In this document: positions 44,230 to 55,870 of the stretch, one piece after another
Layout of the letters: each line of letters starts with the position of its first letter
How positions within the stretch are numbered: the first letter of the stretch is position 1
Source: Aplectana chamaeleonis
Lineage: Eukaryota > Nematoda > Chromadorea > Rhabditida > Cosmocercidae
Length of the DNA stretch: 64,000 nucleotides
Direction: 5' to 3'
Assembly: GCA_029168955.1 (NCBI GenBank)
Contig: JAPDOI010001749.1
Span: 62,001 to 126,000, forward strand
Notes under the pieces: generated by a model
The model's input: the letters and a program-made list of their open reading frames with translations, nothing else
Told to the model about the DNA's origin: nothing
The model's database searches: none
Translations under genes and position numbers: made by a program

Positions 44230-44440
44230 ATAAAAATTTTCGAATATTCGAATAAACGAATTATTCGAAAATTTGACTTTTCGAATTATCGGACACCCGA
44301 ATTATTCGAAAATTTGACTTTTCGAATAATCGAATACACGAATTATTTCAAAATTTGCCCTTCCGAATAATCGAATTATTCGATTGATTCGCATACGAAT
44401 AATTCGAATATCTGGCTAAAATCACGAGTATTCGAATAAG
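44230..44440 (+). repeat. TTCGAATA satellite, left part
   Basis: CGAATTATTCGAAAATTTGACTTTTCG recurs with CGAATACACG/CGGACACCCG variants. Similar sequence resumes at 45015-45170 after an A element, so the block was probably one array before insertion. Confidence 0.65.
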
Positions 44441-44519
44441 AAGTACGGACCGAGTACGCATAATCGAACCCCCGTTCGCGGCACTACCAACTGCTTCCTA
44501 TTTTTCTGGAATTATTTGT

Positions 44520-45010
44520 TTAAAGGCAGTGTTCACGATGGAAATCGTTTTTCTTTTTCTCTGCCTATCTCGAAAACGGCCCCACGCTGATTTCAATGAT
44601 ATCTCTGAAATCGTACAAGACCTTCTGGGAACAGAGTTATGGTCCCTAAAATCTCAGCCAGGGAAGCATTGTGGACGAGTTGTTCGAGGCTTGTAACTTC
44701 CGTCTTTTGCAGCCGATCTATGCGAGCTGACCTGAGTAAAGAGAGAAGCTGAGAATGAAGGGAAGAACGGGGCTAATGATTGGAAGTCGTCGCTCATCTC
44801 ACGATCTCGAGCATTCATTCGTTCACGTCGATGGGCGTGTGTTGCGCTTTTGGGGTTTGCCTTGCGTTCGAAAAGACAACGTAGGGCTCTTTTGGAGCGT
44901 TTCCTTTCTCGTTTTCATGCGTTCTTTCGACGTCAACGTTACAGTGTGCCCCTCCACTACCCATCCCTAGTGGAAACTGAAACACATTTTATCGTGAACA
45001 CTGCCTTTAA
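44520..45010 (+). mobile_element. TTAA element, A sub-family
   Basis: It begins TTAAAGGCAGTGTTCACGAT and ends ATCGTGAACACTGCCTTTAA. It aligns with 7444-7939 almost throughout (GTACAAGACCTTCTGGGAAC, GCATTCGTTCACGTCGATGG). It is the best-preserved A copy and lies in a TTCGAATA satellite region. Confidence 0.88.
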
Positions 45011-45014
45011 ACGG

Positions 45015-45170
45015 CCGAATATTCGAATAATGTACCGTTTGGAATATTCGAATAAACGAATTACTCTGGAAAATTTTGACTTCTCCGAAATTATCTTCGA
45101 ATTAAACAGAATAAACTCAAAAATTGGCTTTTCCGAATAATCGAATTATTCGAGTATATTCGATTCCCAT
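45015..45170 (+). repeat. TTCGAATA satellite, right part
   Basis: GAATATTCGAATAATG, GAATATTCGAATAAACGAAT and CCGAATAATCGAATTATTCG continue the array seen at 44230-44440. Confidence 0.6.
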
Positions 45171-45879
45171 CCGTTTATTCGGCCGACATACCTGCTACAG
45201 CCCAGTCGATAATTATGCAATGCGTCGCTCGCTCAGGACGAATAATCCTTCCGATGTGCCCGGACTGATTCGGCCCATCCGTCTGTGACCGCCCAGGTCG
45301 ATATGTATGCTTACTGAGTGGGAAAATCCCCAGACATTGTGGCCAAACTTCGCCTTCCGCAGTGCGCTCCGAGTGCGCCACGCCTAATCGACAAGAACGC
45401 CATGCAACCGACTACCAGGGACTGAGGAGGGACGGGAAGAGGACGGCGTAGTTCGGGACCTTTAGCCGACTATGACGGGGCGTCAAAGGCTCTCTTTTAG
45501 AGTTCGATCGCCACGAGACGCGAAGGGATGATATCCATCGCGCTGCACGTCCGCAAACCGTCGTCGATGAGTGTCGATCGAGGATCGCGCCGCACGTCGA
45601 TTTGTATTCAAAACATGACACCGCGTCCATCAGGCGACGGAAGTGTAAAATAGGCCTAGTAAAGTTCAATCTGACTGTAGTTTTTCGGGATAGCATACGA
45701 GACTCTTTCCGAGTTACGCCGTATCCCGGGAGAGGCCGTAATTCTTTGAAATTTTACTCTGTCAACTTCTATCTTTCCTCTTAGAATTTCAAAAAAACAC
45801 GCCAGACGTCATTGCCGCCTTCTCGTCTGAACCTCCAAGTCAGAATCGTTATTTTTTTGTTTTTGGGAGTTGGTGGTGT

Positions 45880-46325
45880 CTCTGGGAATCCGGGCGAATC
45901 CTCTAGGAATGAAGTTATGACCCAATGTCAAAAACTTCCTAAAGTTGAGCGGCTTGAAAACATAGTGGAACGAATTGTCCGGGAAAAACGCTTGTAGTTT
46001 CTGTGATTCGCAACCTATTTATGTGTGCGGACTTGAGTGAAGAAGAGGCTGAAAAATATGGGAAGAACGAGGTCAGAAACTATGAGATGATCCGGAAATT
46101 CATCTCACGCCGCTGTTGAGCTTGAAAGGCTCTCAAGGGGGCTTTACCAAAGTGGCTTTTTTGCTGTGAGCGCGCTACAGACAAGCCCTTCTTCCTATAT
46201 TTCGCTTTTTGGAGAAATTGAAAGCTCGTACTCGTCTGGTGTTTTATAGGGTGAGTCTACTACTTCACAAATATGTGGAGATCTCTGCAACCTCATGGGT
46301 AACATTTGAATGACCATTAAGGCAT
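45880..46325 (-). mobile_element. Degenerate B-type TTAA element, reverse
   Basis: AATGAAGTTATGACCC, GAACGAATTGTCCGGG, CGCCGCTGTTGAGCTTGAAA and GGGTGAGTCTACTACTTCAC follow the order of a reversed B element. Neither end is preserved. A GNPGE peptide in one frame is chance, not a 2A site. Confidence 0.5.
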
Positions 46326-46327
46326 GG

Positions 46328-46814
46328 TTGAAAGGCAGCAGACATGCTCAAAATGAGTATGGATTTTCTGTCATAAATCGAAAGTTTTGAAACTATTAGT
46401 ATGAAGGTTCAACGAACAGAAACCGACGAGAAACTGCATTGCAAATACAGGAATAACGGCTGTTTTTGTAATGGGGTAAAATTGGACGAGTTATGCCCGA
46501 GCGGTTGAAATAAGCTAATATTAAAGCCCGGTTGGGATGAAGCGAAGCCGTTAGACTTTCTCACAGCACTGTGGTCTACGAGCAACGCTCACCTCGTTGG
46601 AAGCTTTCCAGGAAACGAGCCGAAGTGATTGTATTCGTTTGAGGGGGCTCACATTGGCGTGGCTGACCAAAATTTTCGACTCAAATTTAGTAGTTTTTCC
46701 CTCGGTTTTGACTATTTCCATCGGCGTGGAGCGTCTTACTAGTGGCCATAACACTGACCAGAAGCGTAGTTATGTCAACAATTTTTACGTGTGTTTAACG
46801 TCTGCTGCCTTTAA
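46328..46814. mobile_element. TTAA element, M sub-family
   Basis: The left end TTGAAAGGCAGCAGACATGC and the right end GTCTGCTGCCTTTAA match the M terminus of 156-1084. The stretches ATAACGGCTGTTTTTGTAAT and ACGAGTTATGCCCGAGCGG correspond to those in 58917-59468. Confidence 0.7.
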
Positions 46815-47689
46815 CAAAAATGACCGTGAGGAAAGATGGGGAGTGTCAATTTTTTTGCCTGTGAAGGAAATGATTTGCCCGCTCGCATACATATCTCAAA
46901 CACTCTGGGGGCGGAACTTCCCCATGGATTTCTATCGAATCTTTTGATTTTGCTTTTGTTTTGTGATCTCGGTTTTATAGGTGGGGACTCAGCTGCCGAA
47001 CGACAAGAGAAGACATATACGAGAGCTTACGAGGCTGCACTCCTTGGGAAATCGTCGCCTGCTTCAAAGTCATGATCTTTTAAGGAGAATGACCCCGCTG
47101 GCCCTTGAGTTTTGAGAAAATCTGAAGGGAACAATGAGATCATCAGGCAATTCTTTTTCAAAACAGGCAAAGAGAACTAAAAAATAATTTTCGGATGGAC
47201 TGTGTCTTCCTGAGTTTCTATCGCCGCAGGCATTTACACATCAGTGATCACATCACCTACCTGAATCGACGATAAGCAAGATTATCCGTATTTCCTTGTT
47301 CCTCGTTCAGTAATTTAGAGAAGAGAAGTGAAGGATCACGTGTAAAGAGACATCTGAGGAAGGATAAGTTCTGCTACATGAATGGGAGGGAGTGCTACAA
47401 AAGGCTTAATGAAGGCATGCTCCCAATTATCGATATTTTTGTTCACAGGCAAGACGCTTTATTCAAATTACTTCTTTACTAAAACCAGTGGGCTAACACA
47501 ACCTCATGTTCTGGGAAAGGCACTGGAATCACAGGCAAAACGTCCTCTAAGACGCAAAATCAGCTGTCCGTGAGCGTCTGTGAAACCACTAGTTATATCG
47601 CCAATGGCTAGCTTTGCCATCATCGGCTTTTTATACAGTTTTACGAGCAGATCAACACCCGGAAAAACTGGCTACGAGCAGTTGCCCTA
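46815..47689. other. Unassigned sequence
   Basis: No recognised repeat end or gene is seen. Confidence 0.45.
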
Positions 47690-48066
47690 GCTGCTTTGTA
47701 GCTGCACTATTGCCATGATCTGGCTAAGAATCGATTTCACTATTTTTTGTTTAACATACACAAAAGCAAGAAAATATATGTTGCTTAGAAAAACCTTCAA
47801 ATGTGGATTTGAGCCACCAACAGCCAGGTGGGAGCCAGAAGTCTGTCCCCATGCAAATTTAGGTGCGATGGACATGCCAACAATGAAATTTAGTTGAGCC
47901 TAAAATGGACACTAGGAATGTCAATCATGAGTAAATTTGGGTGTGAACCGACTTCTGCCGCACCTTGCTCTCCGATGGTCATAAGCCTACCAGATAGAGA
48001 AAGCCGATGAATTCCGATCTTTATGGCCTGACCCACATCTTCTGTAAGCCATTTGTTCAGGTCCAT
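47690..48066 (-). CDS. Possible host exons, unrecognised protein
   Basis: On the minus strand, 48066-47890 encodes a 58-residue frame beginning MDLNKWLTEDVGQAIKIG and containing LMTIGEQGAAEVGSHPN, with natural protein composition. A second frame further down (about 47900-47797) reads NFIVGMSIAPKFAWGQTSGS, then HLAVGGSNPHLK, and ends at TTGAAG followed by GTTTTT, a possible splice donor. ATTTTAG at about 47900 could be an acceptor, but it lies too close to the first frame for a normal intron, so a frameshift is as likely. The second segment faintly resembles a WD-type blade. I do not identify the gene; a pseudogene or an unrecognised repeat is possible. Confidence 0.25.
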
Positions 48067-49358
48067 AATTCTGCTCTTTGCTGGAATGGGACTTTCGAAT
48101 CTGCACCTTAGGTATTTCCTTGAGACAAACTAGTGTTTCTCCCATATTGCTTCTCCCCCTACTCCCTTTATGCAACAGATACGAGTTTCGCAAAGCAGAC
48201 ATTTTGCAGCTGACAGTTAGAGATGAATTTCACATTTCATCAGAAATTTTATGTACTTCAGTCGGCGTTTTGCTAGAGAGACGCCGATCCACCAGATGGC
48301 ATGTCATTTTGGGAGGAAATCTTCGCATAGAAGCCTTTAAATTCATGGCTATGGACTGCCTAGTCTAGTTTCAAAATCGGACTACCTTGTCTTCCAGGTT
48401 CGTCACCTATGTAGGGCTCTCTGGAGATCTTTTGACTTGGTATTTATTGTGGTAACAATTTGGTACCCTTCCCTTCTCTTGGAACCAGGAAGTGCTTCTA
48501 CCACATGAATGATCAATCTGAAGCTCCTGCTCCAGCCTATGCGAGGCGGAAATTGCTCCCCCTGCTTTCTGTTACGTATTACCTAAAAATCAATGCACTC
48601 ATATACAATCCCATATGAACATACAATCTTGAGAGCTTATTGTGCGGGGTGAACTTGACCAGATGTTCCTCAGTTTGACTTCAATCAGATGAGTTCAAAC
48701 CGAAACCATAACATGTATGTCTAGGTAGGTTTCCCTAACTCCTTCCTTCCAGACTAACGATTATTTTGTCATGGTAGGTTCACCTATGAGGTGCATGTAT
48801 CGCAATAATGCTGTCAACTAATTCACATAGATCGAATATGTATCCTTTTCTCTTATACATTTAAATTCTCTCTCATACGGGTCTGGTAAAGTGAATTACC
48901 AACTCTGCCATAGTGCAACCTCCGAAAAAAATCTCTATATTAATTCATTGAAGCAAGAGAATGCGTCTCATGTTAGATAGTGCTGCACATTTAAATGACT
49001 TGGAAACTTCACTCATGGTCAATTACACACAGGTTGACTATAGGTCTGGGGTAATTCCTAATAAGCTCTGCATTCGTAAACTCTCCAGGGAGCGGAGCGG
49101 TATTATTTATGTCTCTTCCAAAGCTCATTAACAGCAATCAAATAGTATGAATTCCTCACCATGATCGATCGCCCGAAACTGGCAAATGATCGAGCTGGAG
49201 AACTCTTAAAAATGCCCAGAGAGAGAATAACTAAAAAGCTTATATCGATATCAGTGCCATTAAAATACCGCCACAAATTCTCGTTTGAAAAAAAAAGCAA
49301 ATGTATCGTTTAATTCTACTTTTTGCGCTTTTGCTCATATAGCTGGGTACAATGAGAG
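48067..49358. other. Unassigned AT-rich sequence
   Basis: No recognised element is seen. The frame at 49103-49300 (minus) has no recognisable domain. Confidence 0.45.
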
Positions 49359-49900
49359 CTCAAAGGCAGTGTTCCTGGGGTGTCAGTGATCCACTCCGAA
49401 ACTGCGAGTTTCCGGAAAAAGATTACTACCGCTCCCGAGATGATTATCGTATTCAAGTCCCGCACTTCCACTCAAAATAAGGTTGCTCAGTAGTGAGTCA
49501 ACGAATAGTGAAGAAACAGCGAAGAAAAGCGCTCCAGAATGAGCTAAAATAGCCGGGTTTTACCGTGGTGAAGTAGAGAGGTTCAGGGCGCGAATTAGCG
49601 CTTACGCACCCTGCTAATGTCGAAATGTGCGCGAATCATGGTAGACGTGGCGGAGTTGGCTTGGCACCATTTGCCATCAGGAAACGTGCGCGTAGCTCCA
49701 CAAGCTCTTCAGAGCGGGGACGAGGCGGGCATATCAGGCGTTCTGGGCTAACGAAATCTATATACTTAATGACCGTTTTTATCGATTTCTGACCCGTTTC
49801 GCTGCTTTCATCCCGACGCTTTCCCTCCAGCATTTGGCCATGCGTAGTGTTTCTCACTGAGAACTCGAAAACGGGATTTATCGTGAACACTGCCTTTGAG
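49359..49900 (+). mobile_element. TTAA element, F sub-family
   Basis: The ends are CTCAAAGGCAGTGTTCCTGG and TCGTGAACACTGCCTTTGAG. The interior matches 13809-14270. The outermost bases are perfectly inverted (CTCAAAGG and CCTTTGAG) instead of TTAA, as in the copy at 32244-32726. Confidence 0.8.
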
Positions 49901-50899
49901 ACAGCTGCGCCACCGAGATAAGAAAAAGCGCATCCCAACCTGAACCCACCTCCTCCATCAAAACATTTTCAGTTTGTTTGCTTTTTGTTTCTGAGAAGGG
50001 GTTGACTGGAGTGCGCGAAAATGGACCATTAATTGTGGTGACTTGACGTACACTATCATGAAGGGATATGCTCCAAATGGCGCAGGTAGCCGACAGCTGA
50101 TGTTTCATCTGCGACGCAAGAGTTCGGCCGAGTTTCCCCAAAGGTATGAGCAAGGCGTAGACGATTGCAACGTCAAGCCCGTCGAAGAGATGATGACGGA
50201 ATTCCATCATAATGTCCACCCACACGCATAAAATTTATGGAACCCGACGCGAGAAATGCAAGAAGTGCGGACTGGATTTAGGTCATCACTCTGTTATATA
50301 TCCCCTGGGCAAGGGTGCGGTTCCAGTTCGGCTTTTTCTGTAACGAAGGCCCACGGCAGTTAAATCTAGCCGAGCAATTCCTTCTCTCTAGTCAGCCATA
50401 GTGATGAATTCAAACATTAGATGATTCGATGGCGCATTCTGAGAAAATCACCCCTCAGCTCCCATTTCTGCTCTTTTCAGTCATAACATGCTCTCAGGGC
50501 GGAAGGTTTCACTTCAATGACCGCTCAAAATGCGCGAATGCTAATTGAGACACGATATCATTTCACTGTCGCTTATTCGTAAGGCTCCATCCATACGTGG
50601 CAGAGAGCGTGCGATTACACGCAAAATCAATGGGTCATCGTAGACAATACTTACGATTTGCTGTGGGGCCGCTCACAGGCGCTCCCTCTCGCGCGCCCTC
50701 GCCCGCTCGCTCTCGCACGCTTACGCCAGCACCACGAAGCAAGCAGCAAGATTTCGAGCTTACTGCTCCATCACTAAAGCTGGTTACATTAAACCTGTAG
50801 CAAAACTACTGGCCTTGTTTTTCATAACCCCCACCACTGAGATTTCGAGAACCGTGGAAATCATCAGCCGTTGCGCCGACCTCGAGGGATCGATCCAAA
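49901..50899. other. Unassigned sequence
   Basis: No recognised element is seen. About 50675-50720 is rich in CGCGCCCTCGCCCGCTCG. Confidence 0.45.
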
Positions 50900-51270
50900 G
50901 CGCTATTCATACTACTCAACGCCGGCGCGGCACGCGCAGTGCTTCGCGCTGGCGTGGCGTTAGTGTATGAATGAAGCTTGATCGCCTCGCCCGCGCGCGG
51001 CACGCGCGCGTCACGCTCCGCCATGGCGTTGCTGCTGCAGTATTCATACCTGCCAACCGGAACACCTTGGCGTTTTCATCCCACCTGATATTATTTATTG
51101 ATCGTCTCATTCATTCCAGCTTCCGACCGCTCCGCCATGGTGTCGCCGCTGTAGTGTTCACGCATAGTTTCCGCAAGCGCGGCACGCGCGTAGAAAGTAT
51201 TCATACACAAACGCCACGCCAGCGGCGCGGCAAGCGCGTGCCGCGCTGGCGTTGAGTAGGATGAATAGCG
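50900..51270. mobile_element. GC-rich MITE with hairpins inside its arms
   Basis: The left end GCGCTATTCATACTACTCAA and the right end TTGAGTAGGATGAATAGCG are inverted. Each arm is itself a small hairpin built from GCCGGCGCGGCACGCGC and CGCGCTGGCGTGGCGTT. Two CTCCGCCATGG sites lie inside at about 51020 and 51130. It is non-coding, and frames on both strands are shadows. Confidence 0.75.
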
Positions 51271-51599
51271 CCTCACCCGGATCAAACGTTTTCAATCGAA
51301 TCAACACACGGTGGGAGGTGGGGTTGCATGTGTTAATCTTGCGGACACGGGATGCTCCGGCGTTGAGGAGGAGCGTCGAGGAGGCGCACAACAGCGTGGA
51401 ACGCCTGATCTCGCGACGTATGGACGCGCTGCTTAAGTGTGCCAACTGTCGACAGTGCTAGTACCTCCAGATGCTCATTAAAAATTATGAAATGGAATCC
51501 CAAATATGATGTATTGGATTGGGGGAATGCGTTTCCCAGCGTTCATTTTTTCGAATTGGAGATTGCGCCCTCAAATTCTGGCGGCACATCAGGTAGCAA

Positions 51600-51741
51600 C
51601 GGCGTTAATCTTGAAGAGATTTTGCGTTCTCTATTGGAGAGTTGGCGCAAGCTCGGTGCACCAACGTTAAAGCATATGGCACCGAGTTTGCGCCAACCTC
51701 CAATAGTGAACGCGCAAATCTCTTCTTCAAGATTAACGCCG
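51600..51741. mobile_element. 142-bp hairpin MITE with CGGCGTTAATCTTGAAGA ends
   Basis: CGGCGTTAATCTTGAAGAGA pairs with TCTTCTTCAAGATTAACGCCG. The core GTTGGCGCAAGCTCGGTGC pairs with GCACCGAGTTTGCGCCAAC (one variant) and is shared with 26347-26491, with CATATG in the loop. The outer arms of the two copies are different sequences. Confidence 0.7.
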
Positions 51742-52430
51742 ACGTTATATCAGGAGACCAAAATCAAAAAGATCCCGAAAGATTTTTTTGACATCTGCTA
51801 TTTTCGAATATCTTTGCTTTCGGCGAACTTTTTGATATAATATTAACGGTCGTAATGCCAATAGTAATAAAGTATGATACAGAACTATAAATAACGCAAA
51901 ATGTAAATAGATTGATGAGGAAAATTATTCAGCAGGTATTCACTTATCTTACGCGACTTTTCATCTCTTCTTGAACTCTTTCATTTTCTTCTTCGTCGTT
52001 CTCGATGTTCTTTTTAGTCGATTTTTGTCTTTTGCAGGATTGATCGTTTACTTGGAAGTAGGAAACATGTTTCATAAAGCGGTCGAAGATCTATCATCCT
52101 GGAGGTCCTAATTGGGAGTCTATCAGGTGCTGTTCTTGAAAGCCAGTTCGGGATCACAATACAAGCCTGTTAAAAAATTTAAATGTTGGGATTAGGCATC
52201 TACCGAGGTCGAAAGCTCGAGGTAGACTCTGTAAGAGAGAAGAGACTGGATGGTATCATGGCATCCACCTTACACGCCCGACATCCTGGGGATTAGAGAG
52301 GAGAACATAAGGAATTTTCATAAAACGTTGGTGATTCCGTTGCTTCATTTTTCTGAAGAATTCATTTAGATACCTCTCAGGTGTCCGACAATACCGCGTT
52401 GCGTCGATGTCCTGACTCTGTAATCTTTGC
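51742..52430. other. Unassigned sequence
   Basis: No recognised element or gene is seen. Confidence 0.45.
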
Positions 52431-52706
52431 ATGTCGTCCCATCAGATGTCATTCTATGAGAGCACGCATCCAAAGAAAAGGCTTACATAGACCACGGAGC
52501 AAGTGCACTAGACTCAACAGCAATAAAAAAGTCGTTTTCTTAGCTGAACCTAAGTCTTTCTAGTTCGGAGCACCGCATTAAGCTGAGAAAACGACTTTTT
52601 CCGCACATTGCTGTTGAGTCTAGTGCGTCACCTCGCTTTCAGTCGCCCATGCTAGTTTTGTCTTCTGATGCCTTTGCTCTCGTCGTAAGCCATTTGATGG
52701 GACGAC
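52431..52706. repeat. Nested inverted repeats: a hairpin inside larger arms
   Basis: The inner hairpin at 52504-52626 pairs GCACTAGACTCAACAGCAAT and AAAAGTCGTTTTCT with AGAAAACGACTTTT and TTGCTGTTGAGTCTAGTGC. The outer arms are GCATGTCGTCCCATCAGATG at about 52429 and CATTTGATGGGACGACAAG at about 52691. The inner hairpin is probably a MITE inserted in an older palindrome. Confidence 0.65.
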
Positions 52707-52949
52707 AAGAAAAGACTCCAGAGCCACGGTTCCACAACATTGAACCACACCTGGAAAATCTCGATGAATTTTTCATGAAATATTTGCAAAGCACCTTCGT
52801 TTTGGAACTTGCTCTCGTCAAGCCATTTGATAGACGACAAGAGAAGACTCCAGAGCCACGGTTCACAGCATTGAACCAATAACGTAGAAAATCAATGAAT
52901 TTTTCATGAGAATAAATTCTGCGAAAGCACCTTTGTTTCACGGAACTTT
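52676..52949 (+). repeat. Two tandem copies of a 135-140 bp unit
   Basis: The unit starts GCTCTCGTC(GT)AAGCCATTTGAT and continues AAGACTCCAGAGCCACGGTT, GATGAATTTTTCATGA, CTTCGTTTTGGAACTT. Copy 1 begins at 52676 and copy 2 at 52811. They differ by small indels. Confidence 0.8.
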
Positions 52950-54591
52950 CTTAGTTTTTTCACTCCAATGTTGTGAGCATTGAGCCTCCAGAGATGTTGC
53001 GTAAGAGTGCGTGTTGTGATGCGATCTAATATTGCTCTTATCTCACAAAATCTTTCTCGAGCTTCCGCTCCCCATATAAATATGCCTAACGCCAGCCTTC
53101 AGAACTATTCAAGCGGCTTGCATTGTGATCTTGAATTGTCTTCCAAGAACGGATGCATCAACGCACACGGCGGGGCAGCTGGTGGGCGCATTTCAGGACC
53201 TCAGATTATAGATTTTCGATCACGATTCAAGAAATTAGTGCTTCCAAGTAAACGGATAGCTCTGGGAAGTAAAAAAATCATTAAAGACAGTGGTCGCGAT
53301 GCAGATATGCTTGTCTTCTTTACCTCTATAAGCCCTTTTCTGGGTTTCGAGTAGCAGGACCTAAAAAGGAAAAAATCGCGAAAAAACCGCTGTTTTAGGC
53401 CAAATTTCTTGTCTTTTGGTGATGGACAGAGTCCACTACACATCATCGGCATCGATGATCTCCGAATAACAAGAACATCAGGTGGCAGAAATTGAATTCC
53501 AATCAATAGACATTACTCATCCTAGTCGACAACATTGACTGGAAATTGCTTGATTTCATTGTTCAATTGTTTTTATTAGGTAAATCTGCGTTTTATTTCT
53601 TCCTCTGAATGTCGTGTTTTTTGACTGCTCGGCATGAGACTGCGATCTTTTTCGTCGTCGCTGTGCACGTGTGCACGAACTGGCATCTGTGGGCTCCTAG
53701 AAACTCTAATTCTAGCCCATTTTTCATCGCGCTACCTTCGCATAAATTTTCCAGCTGCTATCGATATAAGCCGTTTTTGTAGTTTTTCGATAACGTTTTT
53801 CATCGGTGACCGCTGCCTTCTAAGCGAATAGCGCAAACGTCAAGAAGAAAATGGAACGCGTTCAAGAAGGGAATAAAATCTGCAGATTGCGATTATTAAA
53901 CAATAATTTTCTCCGCCAATGTACATTTGCGTCAAAGCCCTGTTCTAGTACTACTACTTGATTATATCAGCATTATCACATCATATTGAAAGATGAAATT
54001 GATCGCCCCAACGGGGCGAAGATATTTGAAAAAAGAATGTCAATAGGTTTCTAGCCGCTTCCGTAGACTCCTCGCATTCCAGTTGCGCCTGGTTCATTCA
54101 CCAGACTAAATGTGATCCGCAAACAATATGTATGTTCTCTATGAACATGTCTTATGGAAATTAAGACTCTTAAATCGCGAGAAAGCGTCGCCGCTTGCAT
54201 TCTGGCTAGAAGTTTTGTACTTCATGTTCTAGAACTCAGTTCTGTATAGGTTTTTGCAAAAACGAATTTTTGTAGGATTACGTACATATGGCATATCCTA
54301 TATCTGGCATGTGGTTTCCTCTGTTGACAAGCTGCATGTGTATGTAGGTTGTTAAGAGATGCGAGGCTAGTGTTAAAGGTCGTTTTATTAGTAATTATTG
54401 GTACCATTATCCCAGTGTTGTGGAAGTGCGACATTTCTTCTTATACTCTCGACCTCAGTATTCCTCGATTAAGCTGCCTCACACGACTATGCACACAATA
54501 ATACACCTTCATACGTCATTATCTCCTTTCGGAATCGTGTTTATACTCTACATGTACTACGTCTTATTAGGGACTGCTTTACCCACCCCGT
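52950..54591. other. Unassigned sequence
   Basis: No recognised gene is seen. A 124-codon frame at 52980-53354 has no recognisable domain. A lone terminus-like GACCGCTGCCTTCTAAG lies at about 53808. Confidence 0.45.
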
Positions 54592-55870
54592 AAGGCAATT
54601 TGGAAAACCATGTTGTCGTTGGGCTGTAGGTCTGTGACAGTACGTGAATGACCAGTGCTTGAAATTTCCTAAATGGCTGGGGATTGGAAAAATGGCATTT
54701 TCATTGCTTCACAAAAAGTTGGGGGTACCTACCCATCAGGGAATTTTCGGAGTGTTCAGAGAAAATTTTCTGATTCTGCTCAAAACTTTCAACTGGGAGT
54801 GGTGTAGGGCGCTGAACCCGGATCTGGGGTCTATTTGTCGCCAGATTTAGGGCTACTGTAGGTTACGATAGGCATAATGCCTTTTAACTGGCGTGACTTA
54901 CATTAAAATTTGGAAAATCGAAAATGGATTTCACATTCGTGTCTCAAATAACACCCACAGAGAGATTTTGAGTCAATTCTGAGACTTCTGACCCAGGTAC
55001 CGTATACCTACCGTTGCATACCGTAATCCGAGGGAAATCGATAAACCGGCCACAGATTTGTGCTGAGTAGCCCAAATAACCCCTATGCAGAAGTTTTCAG
55101 ACGATTTCAGCGCAGCGTTCTCAGAAATCGTCAAAAGTCGCGTTTGGCCGGCGAAATCTCCCCATTCATAACCAGCACCCAAAAGAACACCTAGAAACAA
55201 GTTTTAAAGGCACAGGACACCCAAAAAATTAATTTTCAGATTCTATGCTTATCTTGGAGAGAGTCACACGCTGATCACAGTAGTTTCTCTGAAATCGTCC
55301 AAGACTCCCTTTAAACAGAGTTATGGCTCTTCAAAGATGCCAAGGTTTTGAGGGTGAAAAATTGGTGGACGGGTTGTCTCGGGCCTGTATTTCTCTTCAT
55401 TCGCAATCGCTGCGTGAGGGCGAGCCAGGATAAGGTAACAGCCCGGCAGTGGACTGAAGAACGACGATTTGTTAAGAATTCATCCATCCATTCAGCCGAT
55501 ATCGAGGTCGAAAATCCGGAAGGGGGTCGGGCCTGTGGTGGTGAGCGAAGGGGGCCGGGTCTTAGGTGGGCGCTTATATCTCGCTTATTTGGAGGAATTG
55601 AGGTCTCGCATTTGGCACGTACGTCATACAGGAGGGTCTTCTACTACACAATTACATGAAAATCTCGAGATTTCCATATCTGAGGGGTGTGTACTGTGCC
55701 TTTGAGCTCAATCCAGAGATGTAATTTTTGAAATCGCTTCTAATAATTGCCATTCGTGTACGCCTTTTTTTCTCTTTCAAAGCTAAGTGAAAGAATTCCC
55801 ACTTTTTGGAAATCTCCTGTAAATCTCTAGAGGCATATAGGGATTTGGAAAACGGACAATCAATTTTTTA
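54592..55870 (+). repeat. Dispersed repeat E, copy 2, split by a D element
   Basis: Bases 54592-55203 and 55706-55870 align with 3072-3870. The interruption at 55204-55705 is a D element. After removing it and one TTRA, the joined sequence matches copy 1 through GTTTTAAGCTCAATCC. Confidence 0.8.
55204..55705 (+). mobile_element. TTAA element, D sub-family, inside repeat E
   Basis: It begins TTAAAGGCACAGGACACCCA and ends GTGTACTGTGCCTTTGA. The interior contains CAGAGTTATGGCTCTTCAAA and GACGGGTTGTCTCGGGCC, as in 60762-61268. The left edge is TTAA and the right edge TTGA. Confidence 0.85.

Noticed and set aside
29628..45170. CRISPR-like arrays in the 41-42 bp repeats
   Set aside because: The whole unit repeats, with no unique spacers between conserved repeats, and there are no cas genes; these are satellites in a eukaryotic-type sequence.
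45880..45905. A GVSGNPGE peptide resembling a 2A site
   Set aside because: It lacks the essential final NPGP and the upstream context, and lies in a decayed B-type element.
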